Positions 1 through 8,116 of a DNA stretch of 64,000 nucleotides are shown here, piece after piece. Under the pieces are notes generated by a model. That model did not search any database. It was given only the letters and a program-made list of their open reading frames with translations, and was not told the origin of the DNA. This stretch comes from Pseudomonas faucium (GTDB lineage: Bacteria; Pseudomonadota; Gammaproteobacteria; Pseudomonadales; Pseudomonadaceae). The DNA lies in assembly GCF_021602585.1 (NCBI RefSeq), contig NZ_BQIP01000011.1:1-64000 (forward strand). Direction: 5' to 3'. The position numbers were made by a program, and so were the translations under genes. Positions within the stretch are counted from its first letter, which is position 1, and every line of letters starts with the position of its first letter.

Positions 1-1170
1 AGCATCGCAGCACTCAAAGCCCGCATCCTGGCCCTGCTCCCCGCCATCGGCGAAGGCGCCGCCCAGCGCGAGCGTGACCGCCAGCTCCCCCACCAGGCCA
101 TCGCCCAGCTCGCCGCCGCCGGCCTCTACACCGTGCGCATCCCCACCCAGTACGGCGGCCCCGGTGGCAGCGTCGCGGACGTGATCGACCTGCTGCTGCA
201 CGTCGCGTCAGTCGACTCCAACGTCGCCCAGGCCCTGCGCCCCGGTTTCGCCTTCGTCGAAGGCCTGCTGGTGTCCAGGGCCGAAGGCGCCGAGCAGGAA
301 CGCGAGCGCTGGTTCGCCCGCTACCTGGACGGCGCGGTGATCGGCAATGCCGGCTGGGAGCTGGGCGGCGCCAACGGCGCCATCGCCGCGCGCCTGGTGC
401 GCGAGGGCGAGCACTTTCGCGCCAACGGCAGCAAGTTCTACAGCACCGGCGCGCTGTTCGCCGACTACGTCAGCGCCGTGGCCCTGGACGAGCACGAGCA
501 GCCGGTGTCGTTCATCCTGCCGCGCGACCGCGAAGGCCTGGAGCTGGTCGACGACTTCGACGCCATGGGCCAGCGCCTGACCGCCAGCGGCACCACGCAC
601 CTGCGCAATGTGCGGGTCGAGGCCGGCGACATTCGCACGCGCACCGTGGAGGAGGGCAAGCGCACCCTCGTCACGCCCTTCCTGCAGCTGTTCCTCGGCA
701 CGGTGCTGGCCGGCATTGCCCGCAACGCGCTGAACGACGCCGTGCGCTTTGCCCGCGAACACGCCCGGCCGATCAAGCACAGCAGCGCCAGCCGCTCGGT
801 GGACGACCCTTACGTGGAGCTGTCGGTGGGCGATATCGCTGCCCGTGCCTACGGCGCGCAAGCCCTGGTGCTCAAGGCTGCCGCGAGCATCGACAAGGCC
901 TGGGCGGCGAACCTGGACGAGGCGGCCGTGGAGCAGGCCGCCATCGAGGTGGCGCAAGCCCAGTACCTGGTTGCGGAGCTGGCGCTCAAGGCGGCCGAGA
1001 CGCTGTTCGACGTGGGCGGCGCTTCCACCACCGGGCGCCAGCACAACCTCGACCGCCACTGGCGCAACGCCCGCACCGTGGCCAACCACAACCCGCGCCA
1101 GTGGAAGGCGGCGGTGGTCGGCGCCTGGCAGCTCAAGGGCACCCAGCCGCCTGTGTCGGGGCTGTTTTGA
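1..1170 (+). CDS. DszC/SfnB-like acyl-CoA dehydrogenase-family monooxygenase (5' partial)
   Basis: The reading frame is open from base 1 to the TGA at 1168-1170, so the true start lies left of the window; the GTG at 133 is internal. The product has the acyl-CoA dehydrogenase fold, but the sequence resembles the FMNH2-dependent monooxygenase branch (DszC, SfnB, SfnC) rather than fatty-acid dehydrogenases. Such enzymes take reduced flavin from an NAD(P)H:FMN reductase to oxidise organosulfur compounds. The C-terminal segment with GGAS and the RHWRNART stretch is typical of DszC-like proteins, which lack the usual catalytic Glu. The sfnECR operon lies just downstream in the opposite orientation, supporting a role in sulfur scavenging. 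The MFS gene follows with an overlapping stop/start, so the two are probably cotranscribed. The exact substrate is unknown. Confidence 0.8.
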   Translation, partial: SIAALKARILALLPAIGEGAAQRERDRQLPHQAIAQLAAAGLYTVRIPTQYGGPGGSVADVIDLLLHVASVDSNVAQALRPGFAFVEGLLVSRAEGAEQERERWFARYLDGAVIGNAGWELGGANGAIAARLVREGEHFRANGSKFYSTGALFADYVSAVALDEHEQPVSFILPRDREGLELVDDFDAMGQRLTASGTTHLRNVRVEAGDIRTRTVEEGKRTLVTPFLQLFLGTVLAGIARNALNDAVRFAREHARPIKHSSASRSVDDPYVELSVGDIAARAYGAQALVLKAAASIDKAWAANLDEAAVEQAAIEVAQAQYLVAELALKAAETLFDVGGASTTGRQHNLDRHWRNARTVANHNPRQWKAAVVGAWQLKGTQPPVSGLF

Positions 1171-2549
1171 CCGCCCAGCCGGCGTTGCTCGCCGGCCATC
1201 TGCAAAGCCCCAAGGTGCCGGTGATCATCGGCGCCGCGCTGTTCATGGAGCTGCTCGACAGCACGGCGGTGATGACCGCCTTGCCGCAGATGGCCGCCGA
1301 CTTTGGCGAGCCGGGCCTGCGCATGAACCTGGTGGTGTCGCTGTACATGCTGGCCCTGGCGCTGTGCGTGCCGGTCAGCGGCTGGGCCGCCGAGCGCTTT
1401 CGCCCGCGCCAGGTGATGCTTGTGGCGATGGGCCTGTTCACCGCTGCCTCGCTGGCCTGCGCGCTGGCCGACACGCTGTGGCAGCTGTGCCTGGGGCGCA
1501 TGCTGCAGGGCGCGGCCGGGGCGCTGATGACGCCGGTGGGGCAGGTGATCATCCTGCGTTGGTCGAGCCGCGAGCAGTTGCTGCAGGCCATGTCCTGGCT
1601 GGCCTTGCCGGCGCTGGTGGGGCCGCTGCTCGGGCCGCTGCTGGGCGGTTTGCTGGTGACGGTGCTGTCGTGGCACTGGATTTTTCTGGTCAACCTGCCG
1701 ATCTGCCTGGTCGGCTGCTGGCTGATCGTGCGCCATGTGCCGGACTACCCGGCACGCCCGGTGCCGCGCCTGGACGTACGCGGGCTGCTGCTCAGCGGCG
1801 GGGCGTTGGCCATGCTGGTGTTCGGCCTGGAGTCGCTGGGGCTTGGCCAGTTGCCCAAGGCCTGGGCGCTGGCGCTGGTCGGCGGTGGCGTGCTGTGTGC
1901 CTTGGGCTACCTGCTGCATGCGCGCCAGCACCCCAACCCCTTGGTCGACTTGTCGTTGCTGCGCCTGCGCAGCTTCGGCGTGGCCCAGGCGGGGGGCGGG
2001 CTGTTTCGCCTGGGCTCGGCGGCGCAGCCCTTTCTGATCGTGCTGCTGTTGCAGAACTGCCTGGGCATGAGCCCGCTGGCGGCCGGTTGGCTGGTGGTCA
2101 GCGGTGGTGTCGGTGCGTTGCTGATGAAGTTGCTGGCCGTGCCGCTGGTGCGCCGCTATGGCTACCGGCGGGTACTGAGCGCCAATGCCGTGCTCAGTGG
2201 CGCGGGCATCGCGTTGTGCGCCGCTTTCGATCGGGACACGGCGGTGTGGCTGATGGCGCTGGTGCTGTTCGCGGCGGGGCTGGTGCGCTCGCTGCAGTTT
2301 TCCACCCTGGGTGCGGCCAGCTATCAGGATGTGCCGGGCGAGCGCTCTGCGGCGGCCAGTTCGTTGTCGGCGATGTCGGTGCAGTTGACCATGGCCTTGT
2401 CGGTCAGCCTGGCTGGCGTGCTGCTGGGTGTACTGGCCGGGCTGGAGGGGCGCAGCGAAACGTCGGTGGCGGACATCGCCACGGTGATGCTGGTGTGCGC
2501 TGCGCTGTGTGGGTTGTCGGCGGGGGTGTTCCGCCGGTTGGCGAGCTGA
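1167..2549 (+). CDS. MFS drug/metabolite exporter, DHA2 (EmrB/QacA) type
   Basis: An integral inner-membrane protein of about 460 residues, with many hydrophobic segments and the DHA2 signature MELLDSTAVMTALPQMA near the N-terminus, where an acidic residue lies in helix 1. The reading frame opens at 1101, but the TTG at 1167 overlaps the TGA of the preceding gene (TTGA) and gives a sensible short N-terminus, so I chose it; an ATG at 1245 is possible but would cut into the first helix. The family exports small hydrophobic compounds by proton antiport. Its coupling to a sulfur-scavenging monooxygenase suggests export of a reaction product or of a toxic organosulfur compound, which is inference only. 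No membrane-fusion partner is adjacent. Confidence 0.8.
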   Translation: MTAQPALLAGHLQSPKVPVIIGAALFMELLDSTAVMTALPQMAADFGEPGLRMNLVVSLYMLALALCVPVSGWAAERFRPRQVMLVAMGLFTAASLACALADTLWQLCLGRMLQGAAGALMTPVGQVIILRWSSREQLLQAMSWLALPALVGPLLGPLLGGLLVTVLSWHWIFLVNLPICLVGCWLIVRHVPDYPARPVPRLDVRGLLLSGGALAMLVFGLESLGLGQLPKAWALALVGGGVLCALGYLLHARQHPNPLVDLSLLRLRSFGVAQAGGGLFRLGSAAQPFLIVLLLQNCLGMSPLAAGWLVVSGGVGALLMKLLAVPLVRRYGYRRVLSANAVLSGAGIALCAAFDRDTAVWLMALVLFAAGLVRSLQFSTLGAASYQDVPGERSAAASSLSAMSVQLTMALSVSLAGVLLGVLAGLEGRSETSVADIATVMLVCAALCGLSAGVFRRLAS

Positions 2550-2556
2550 TGGTATC

Positions 2557-2585
2557 CGCGGGGCTTGCCCCGCGAAGAGGCCGAT
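2557..2585. repeat. REP-type palindrome between convergent genes
   Basis: CGCGGGGC-TT-GCCCCGCG (2557-2574) followed by gaagaggccg is a short putida-type REP hairpin. It sits between the converging ends of the MFS gene and sfnR and may serve as a bidirectional terminator, although no T-tract is present. Confidence 0.6.
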
Positions 2586-2601
2586 GCAGGCGCTGCAAAG
2601 C

Positions 2602-3702
<1,101 letters not shown>

Positions 3703-3711
3703 GGGCGATCC

Positions 3712-4899
3712 TTAGGAATAGAAGGATGGGGCAGGGCGCTTGTCGCTGAGGGCCCACTCGCCGAGCTCGTGGATGCGGTAGTCCACGGGGTCGTGCAGGG
3801 TTTGCGTTCTCAGGTTGCGCCAATGGCGGTCGAAGCGCAGCGAAGCATGGGTGGCGCGCGCGCCGGTGACTTCGAACAGGCGGTTGCAGATGTCCAGGCC
3901 GTGGCGCGTGGCCGCGACCTTGGCGGTGCCGATGGCCAGGGCCAGGTCGCCGCGCTCTTCGGCGCTGAGCGCATGTTCCTTGGCCCAGGCCCGGTCCAGT
4001 TGCGCGGCGGCCCGTTCGATCAGCAGGCGCATGCTTTCCAGGCCCACCCAGAACTCGCCGTAGTGGCGCAGCACGTAGGGGTCGTCGGCGCTGCTGGTGG
4101 CGCCTGAGCGGAACCACGGCCGGCTTTCCTTGAGGGTGTAGTGGCGCGCCTCGTCGAAGGCGCCCTCGGCGATGCCGAGGAACAGGTTGGCGAAATGCAG
4201 CTGGGCGATCAGTGGCCGCAGGGCGGCGAATGGCGTGCTCAGTGGGCCGGGGTCGAGCAGCAGCTCGCCCAGCTCGACCCGCACCCGCTCGAAGGTGGCG
4301 CTGCCACTGTCGGTCTGGCGCTGGCCGATGTTGTTCCAGTCGTTGTGCAGGGTGATGCCGGTGCGGCCGGTGGGGATCGCGGCAATCAGCAGCTTGCCGC
4401 CGGCGCGTTCGTCCACGGCCGAAGCAATCAGCATTTCCGAGTCGCTGGCGCCGGAGCAGAAGCTCTTCTTGCCGGAGAACTCGCACCAGCCATCGAAGTG
4501 CTTGACCACCGTGCGGGTGTCCAGCGGGTTGAGTGCGTTGCCCCAGAACCAGTGCTTGCGCGCGGTCTGTTCGAACCACGGCTGCCACTGTTCGGGGCGC
4601 GAAAACAGGCGCACGGTGGCCAGCATCAGGTGATGAAAGCCGAACACGTGGGCCAGGGAGCTGTCGACGCGGGCGAACTCGCGCACCACCTCGAAGGTTT
4701 GCTGCCAGCTGGCGCCCTGGCCGCCGAAGGCCTGGGGGATGGCCAGCGACAGCAGGCCGCTGGCGCGCAGCGCATCGCGCTCGGCCTTGGGCGTGCCGCC
4801 GCGCTCGTCACGCTCGACGGCGCTCTGGGCGAACTGCCCGGCCAGTTCGCGGGCAATCACCAGGGCGGGGCGCTGGGCGGGGGTTACCGGTGCATTCAT
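3712..4899 (-). CDS. sfnC: SfnC, acyl-CoA dehydrogenase-like FMNH2-dependent monooxygenase
   Basis: A 395-residue protein with the acyl-CoA dehydrogenase fold of the SfnC/DszC class: N-terminal helical domain (GLLSLAIPQAFGGQGASWQ), middle beta domain and C-terminal domain with the typical RHWRNLRTQTLHDPVDY segment. The family uses reduced FMN from a partner reductase to oxidise sulfur compounds such as methanesulfinate or dimethyl sulfone intermediates. It lies between sfnE (flavin reductase, 9 bp upstream) and sfnR, reproducing the sfnECR operon of P. putida DS1. It is a distant paralogue of the 5'-partial monooxygenase at the left edge. The substrate in this strain cannot be read from sequence. 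Confidence 0.85.
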   Translation of the reverse strand: MNAPVTPAQRPALVIARELAGQFAQSAVERDERGGTPKAERDALRASGLLSLAIPQAFGGQGASWQQTFEVVREFARVDSSLAHVFGFHHLMLATVRLFSRPEQWQPWFEQTARKHWFWGNALNPLDTRTVVKHFDGWCEFSGKKSFCSGASDSEMLIASAVDERAGGKLLIAAIPTGRTGITLHNDWNNIGQRQTDSGSATFERVRVELGELLLDPGPLSTPFAALRPLIAQLHFANLFLGIAEGAFDEARHYTLKESRPWFRSGATSSADDPYVLRHYGEFWVGLESMRLLIERAAAQLDRAWAKEHALSAEERGDLALAIGTAKVAATRHGLDICNRLFEVTGARATHASLRFDRHWRNLRTQTLHDPVDYRIHELGEWALSDKRPAPSFYS

Positions 4900-4908
4900 G
4901 GCCGCTCC

Positions 4909-5469
4909 TCAGGCGCTCTTGCGCAGCGCATGGTGGGCGCCGAACAGCGGCACGGCGCGCTCGGCGGCGAGGCGGATGCGGGCGTTCAAGGCGTCACTGG
5001 ACACCTGATAGTCGGCCAGCTCCGCCTGGCTTGCGTACACGCCGATCGGCAGGGTCAGGGCCTGCAGGAAGCTGAACAGCGGGCGCAGCTGGTGGTCGAG
5101 CACCAGCGCATGGCGTTCGCTGCCGCCGGTGGCGGCCAGCAGCACCGGGGTGTCGACCAGGGCGTCCTGGCCGATCAGGTCGAACAGGTGCTTGAAGTGG
5201 CCGGGGAAGCTGCCGCGGTAGACCGGTGAGGCGACCACCAGCAGGTCGGCCTTTTCCACCAGGCGCAGCTGCTGCTCCACCTGCTCGGGCAGTTCGCTGC
5301 GCCACAGCGCGGCGCCCAGGGGGCGGGCGATGTCGCCCAGCTCGATCAGGTGCGGCTTGATGTTCAGGTGCTGGCCGAGTTCGGCGAGGATGGCCTCGGT
5401 CAGGGCCAGGGTACGCGAAGGGCGGGTAGTGCCGCCGGACAGGGCAACGACGTTGAGGGGGGCGCTCAT
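4909..5469 (-). CDS. sfnE: NAD(P)H-dependent FMN reductase SfnE/MsuE
   Basis: A 186-residue flavodoxin-like flavin reductase with the phosphate-binding loop LSGGTTRPSRT near the N-terminus and the SPVYRGSFPGHFKHLFDL segment typical of MsuE/SfnE. It would supply FMNH2 to SfnC and possibly to the monooxygenase at the left edge. The frame is open further upstream, to 5511, but the ATG at 5467-5469 is preceded by a good GGAGA ribosome site and fits the family start. The longer form would begin upstream of the predicted transcription start, so it is unlikely. First gene of the sfnECR operon. Confidence 0.88.
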   Translation of the reverse strand: MSAPLNVVALSGGTTRPSRTLALTEAILAELGQHLNIKPHLIELGDIARPLGAALWRSELPEQVEQQLRLVEKADLLVVASPVYRGSFPGHFKHLFDLIGQDALVDTPVLLAATGGSERHALVLDHQLRPLFSFLQALTLPIGVYASQAELADYQVSSDALNARIRLAAERAVPLFGAHHALRKSA

Positions 5470-5506
5470 GGCAGGTCTCCGGTTGTTATAAGCGGGACTT
5501 TGCTTG

Positions 5507-5522
5507 AGCAATCGTCGTGCCG
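5507..5522 (-). promoter_or_regulatory. Sigma-54 promoter of sfnECR
   Basis: On the minus strand the sequence is CGGCACGACGATTGCT. It keeps the invariant GG (-24) and GC (-12) with exactly 10 bases between and matches TGGCACG-N4-TTGC at every position except the first T. The predicted start of transcription is near 5496, giving a leader of about 27 nt with a GGAGA ribosome site before the sfnE ATG at 5469. Confidence 0.75.
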
Positions 5523-5688
5523 GGTTTGAATTTTGTTATGAATCAACAGGTTGCGTGCCATTGGTGGCGGCTACCGGTGTTGCCTTGTGGGCGTTGGTTG
5601 TTGATTCGGTGTTGCGCTGCAGACAGTTGGCCGGGTGTTGGCGGCTGTACAGTTGGGAAAGTTATAGAGGAGTTCAGAGTAAATAAAA

Positions 5689-5710
5689 AAGAATAAGAAT
5701 TCATATTCTT
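5689..5710. promoter_or_regulatory. AT-rich inverted repeat upstream of sfnE
   Basis: AAGAATA-N8-TATTCTT is a perfect 7-bp inverted repeat with an inner GAATTC, in a short AT-rich stretch of otherwise GC-rich DNA. It lies about 170-190 bp upstream of the sigma-54 promoter, a normal distance for an enhancer site. CysB, SfnR or another sulfur regulator are candidates. No function is proved. Confidence 0.35.
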
Positions 5711-5727
5711 AGATCATTGAGTTTTTA

Positions 5728-5810
5728 TCGAGGGCCCTATCGCTGGCAAGCCAGCTCCCACAGGTGGAGTGCCCCTGTGGGAGCTGGCTTGCCAGCGATA
5801 GGGCCCTCGA
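5728..5810. repeat. Perfect inverted REP pair (37-bp arms)
   Basis: Two REP units face each other as an exact inverted repeat: 37-bp arms at 5728-5764 and 5774-5810 with a 9-base spacer. The core ATCGCTGGCAAGCCAGCTCC is the putida-type REP. It lies between the upstream side of sfnE and the terminator of the amine dehydrogenase operon. Besides this, the 5523-5865 gap holds the AT-rich inverted repeat and the terminator below; no gene was seen. Confidence 0.9.
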
Positions 5811-5813
5811 AGG

Positions 5814-5843
5814 CAAAAAAAAAGCCCGCTGACCGAGCGGGCT
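5814..5843 (-). terminator. Rho-independent terminator of the amine dehydrogenase operon
   Basis: On the minus strand AGCCCGCT-CGGTC-AGCGGGCT is followed by an uninterrupted run of nine T. It lies about 20 bp beyond the original stop codon (5866) of the interrupted cytochrome gene. That position fits a gene that was once full length. Confidence 0.85.
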
Positions 5844-5865
5844 GAAGGCACAACGCTTGCGTGAT

Positions 5866-6384
5866 TCAGTGGCCAAGCCCGTCGCCGATGACGATCCCCT
5901 TGGCCTGCATCGCTTCGATCAACCCGGCCCGCACGTGGGGCAGGTTGAGCATGCTGGTATGGCGCACCCGCTGCACTTCCTCACCGCTTTAAGGCTGCCA
6001 TTGCTCGGGGGTGCTGGCGCCCGCCATGCCACCCTCGGCCAGCAGCCAGTTGAGCAAATCGGCAATCTGCTGATCGTTGAGCGCCGACTGGGAGATCCCC
6101 GGCACCCGCACCAGAAACTCCCGGCCCCCGGGCACGCGCAGGAAGTTGCCGACAAAGCCCTGCATGCGCGGTGTGTCGTTGGCCGCCGAGCCCTCGCCAT
6201 GGTCGCGGTGGCAACCGGCGCACTGCAGCTGGTAGTTCACTGGCGTCGAGTACCCGGCCTGGGCGATCGGTACCGGGGGCACCTCGTTGCCCGGCGCCGG
6301 GCGCTGGTTGGGGTTGGGCAAGGTCCTGGCCTGGGCCAGCGGCGCCAGCAGGCACAGCAGCAGGAGCGCCGTCACACCCTTCAT
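5866..6384 (-). pseudogene. Monohaem c-type cytochrome with an in-frame stop
   Basis: The ATG at 6384 opens a 131-residue product with a signal peptide (MKGVTALLLLCLLAPLAQA) and one haem c motif, CAGCH, in the sequence QLQCAGCHRDHGEG. The TAA at 5989-5991 stops it after EQWQP. Reading on in the same frame gives 40 further sensible codons (SGEEVQRVRHTSMLNLPHVR and then AGLIEAMQAKGIVIGDGLGH) to a TGA at 5866-5868, directly before the operon terminator. One base change (TAT or TAC to TAA) would explain this. The haem site survives, so the shortened protein could still work. In the operon it would carry electrons from the periplasmic amine dehydrogenase. It starts 4 bp after the light-chain gene. 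A sequencing error is the alternative. Confidence 0.75.
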
Positions 6385-6388
6385 GGCG

Positions 6389-6910
6389 CTACACCGCCAC
6401 GCCGCGGATGATGGTGACGGTGCAGTTGTAGATCTTCGACTCGGCCCCCAGGCACCAGTTGATGTCGTTGTTGTTGAACGGCCGGTACAGCGGCTGTTCG
6501 TCGTCGTTGCGCGAGCAGGCGCACTGGCCGCAGGCGTGTTTGCCGCAGCAGTCGTTGTACGAAATGATGTAGTTCTTGCCATCGGCCGGGTTGCGGCAGG
6601 TGCCGATCCAGGTCACCAGCGAGGCGTCGGTGCCCGGTGGGCACGAGGTGATCGAGCCGCCGCAGCACGAGCAGAGGAAGCCGTCGATCGAGCAGTTGCG
6701 CCAGTAGTCGCAACTGGTCGGGTCGCCCGGGTCGCCCATCTTCGGCTCATCGGCGGCCAGTGCCTTGGCGGTGCGGTCGATCGGCAGCAGCACCGGCAGC
6801 GCGGCGCCGGCCACGATCAGCGAGCCAAGGCGGGCCAGCACCTTGCGCCGCGAGGTGGTGTGGGCGACGTGGCGGCTGGAGCGTTCAAACAGTTTGTCGA
6901 GAAAACTCAT
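6389..6910 (-). CDS. aauA: Aralkylamine/methylamine dehydrogenase light chain (TTQ subunit)
   Basis: A 173-residue periplasmic light chain of the TTQ amine dehydrogenases. The N-terminus has a twin-arginine signal (SRRKVLARLG, 20-29) and hydrophobic stretch, consistent with Tat export after folding. The mature part is rich in Cys (DYWRNC, LCSCCGG, CCGKHACGQCAC), as expected for the six-disulfide core. Two Trp in family positions, W101 (LVTWIGTC) and W152 (NDINWCLGAE), would be cross-linked to tryptophan tryptophylquinone. The enzyme deaminates primary amines to aldehydes and ammonia. The gene order B-E-D-A and the adjacent phenylacetaldehyde-type dehydrogenase favour an aralkylamine (for example phenylethylamine or tyramine) over methylamine. 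Confidence 0.88.
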   Translation of the reverse strand: MSFLDKLFERSSRHVAHTTSRRKVLARLGSLIVAGAALPVLLPIDRTAKALAADEPKMGDPGDPTSCDYWRNCSIDGFLCSCCGGSITSCPPGTDASLVTWIGTCRNPADGKNYIISYNDCCGKHACGQCACSRNDDEQPLYRPFNNNDINWCLGAESKIYNCTVTIIRGVAV

Positions 6911-6924
6911 GGTGTGCTCCGCGA

Positions 6925-7560
6925 TCAGTGCTGCGCGCTGTGGGGGTGGGCGTGGTCATGGCCGTGGTCGTGCTGGTGCTCGCCGTGCAGGTAGTGCTGC
7001 AGGCTGGCACTGCCCAGGTGCACGGTTTCGAACAGGCTGTCGAGGTGTTCGCGGGAGTTGACCAGGCCCTTGGCGCGCAAGGTGCCGGCCGGGTCGATGA
7101 GCACGGCATAAGGCAGCTTGCCGATCTGGTAGGTCATGCCAATTTCCGGGCCGACCACATAAGTGGCCTGCTGCAGGCCGTTGGCCTCGATCAGCGCCTG
7201 CTGCTCGGCGAAATCGCCGTCGCTGACGTAGATCACGTCCAGCTCGCCGCTGTTGTCCCTGGCGATCGACTTCACCGCCGGCAGCAGCGACTTGCACACC
7301 GGGCAGCCGGGGGCGAGGAAGAACAGCAGCTGCGAGCGCTCGGTGCGGTAGCCGATGTTCACCGGGCGGCCGTGGCGGTCGGCGGCGGTCACTTGTGGGG
7401 CCGGGTCGTTGACGGTGACGCCCTTGTCCACCATCAAGGCGCCTGCCGGGGCGATGCGCCCGTGCAGCACGCCAATCTGGCGCACCAGGGCCATGACCGT
7501 GAAGGCCACGGCGATCAGCAGCAGCCAGAGCAGGATGTTCGATGCGATGAGCAGTTGCAT
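6925..7560 (-). CDS. aauD: MauD/AauD, thioredoxin-like disulfide protein for amine dehydrogenase maturation
   Basis: A 211-residue protein with an N-terminal membrane anchor (about residues 5-28) and a thioredoxin-like domain containing the CPVC motif (APGCPVCKSLLPAVKS). MauD is needed to form the many disulfides of the amine dehydrogenase light chain in the periplasm. The C-terminus is a His-rich tail (GEHQHDHGHDHAHPHSAQH), probably metal-binding, which I do not recall as a standard part of MauD. The gene lies between the mauE-like and light-chain genes, with 4 and 14 bp gaps. Confidence 0.85.
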   Translation of the reverse strand: MQLLIASNILLWLLLIAVAFTVMALVRQIGVLHGRIAPAGALMVDKGVTVNDPAPQVTAADRHGRPVNIGYRTERSQLLFFLAPGCPVCKSLLPAVKSIARDNSGELDVIYVSDGDFAEQQALIEANGLQQATYVVGPEIGMTYQIGKLPYAVLIDPAGTLRAKGLVNSREHLDSLFETVHLGSASLQHYLHGEHQHDHGHDHAHPHSAQH

Positions 7561-7564
7561 GGGG

Positions 7565-8101
7565 TTATCTCCCAGTCAATTTGGCAAGACGCGGCTGGTT
7601 GGCCAACAGGCCATCCACCGCTACATGAATCAGCAGCGCCACGGCACCGGCCGCGATCACCACGAAGATATCCAGCGCGCCCAGGGCGCGGTCGGCCATG
7701 GGCCAGGCCGCAAGGCCCGCGAGCAGGGCAATCGCCAGGTTGCGCAGCAGCAGCACCGGGCGCAGCGGTTGCGCGGCGCCGGGGCCGGAGCAGCCGCAGT
7801 CGATGTCGCGGCGCCCGCGCCACAGGTTGAGGCCGATGGCGCTGGCGTACAGCGCCATCAGCAGCACCACGCCAAGCGCCGCCAGGCTGCGCGTGGCAGG
7901 CAGCAGCAAGGCCAGCGCCAGGGCCAGTTCGGCCAGCGCCAGGCTGGCCGTGGCGCCGGGCACCAGCGCATTGGGCAGCACCTGGTAGGCGCGCACGATG
8001 GCGTTGAAGGCGCGCCAGTCACGCCACTTGTGGCTGGCCGCGCTGGCCAGCAGGGCGGCCAGTGCGGTACTGGCGGCAATCACCAGGACAGGGTCGAGCA
8101 T
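7565..8101 (-). CDS. aauE: MauE/AauE, membrane protein for amine dehydrogenase maturation
   Basis: A 178-residue polytopic membrane protein with about four hydrophobic helices and the MauE/DoxX-like features SHKWRDW near the N-terminus and RGRRDIDCGCSG in the middle, whose Cys pair may exchange electrons with MauD. In methylamine-utilising bacteria MauE works with MauD in disulfide formation and transport of the light chain. It sits 15 bp after the heavy-chain gene and 4 bp before mauD, in tight operon arrangement. Confidence 0.85.
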   Translation of the reverse strand: MLDPVLVIAASTALAALLASAASHKWRDWRAFNAIVRAYQVLPNALVPGATASLALAELALALALLLPATRSLAALGVVLLMALYASAIGLNLWRGRRDIDCGCSGPGAAQPLRPVLLLRNLAIALLAGLAAWPMADRALGALDIFVVIAAGAVALLIHVAVDGLLANQPRLAKLTGR

Positions 8102-8116
8102 GGTCGGTTCTCCTGT

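Noticed and set aside
5728-5810. Possible CRISPR or phage attachment repeat
   Set aside because: The palindromic units are dispersed REP elements with variable spacing. There is no array of unique spacers and no cas gene or integrase in the window.
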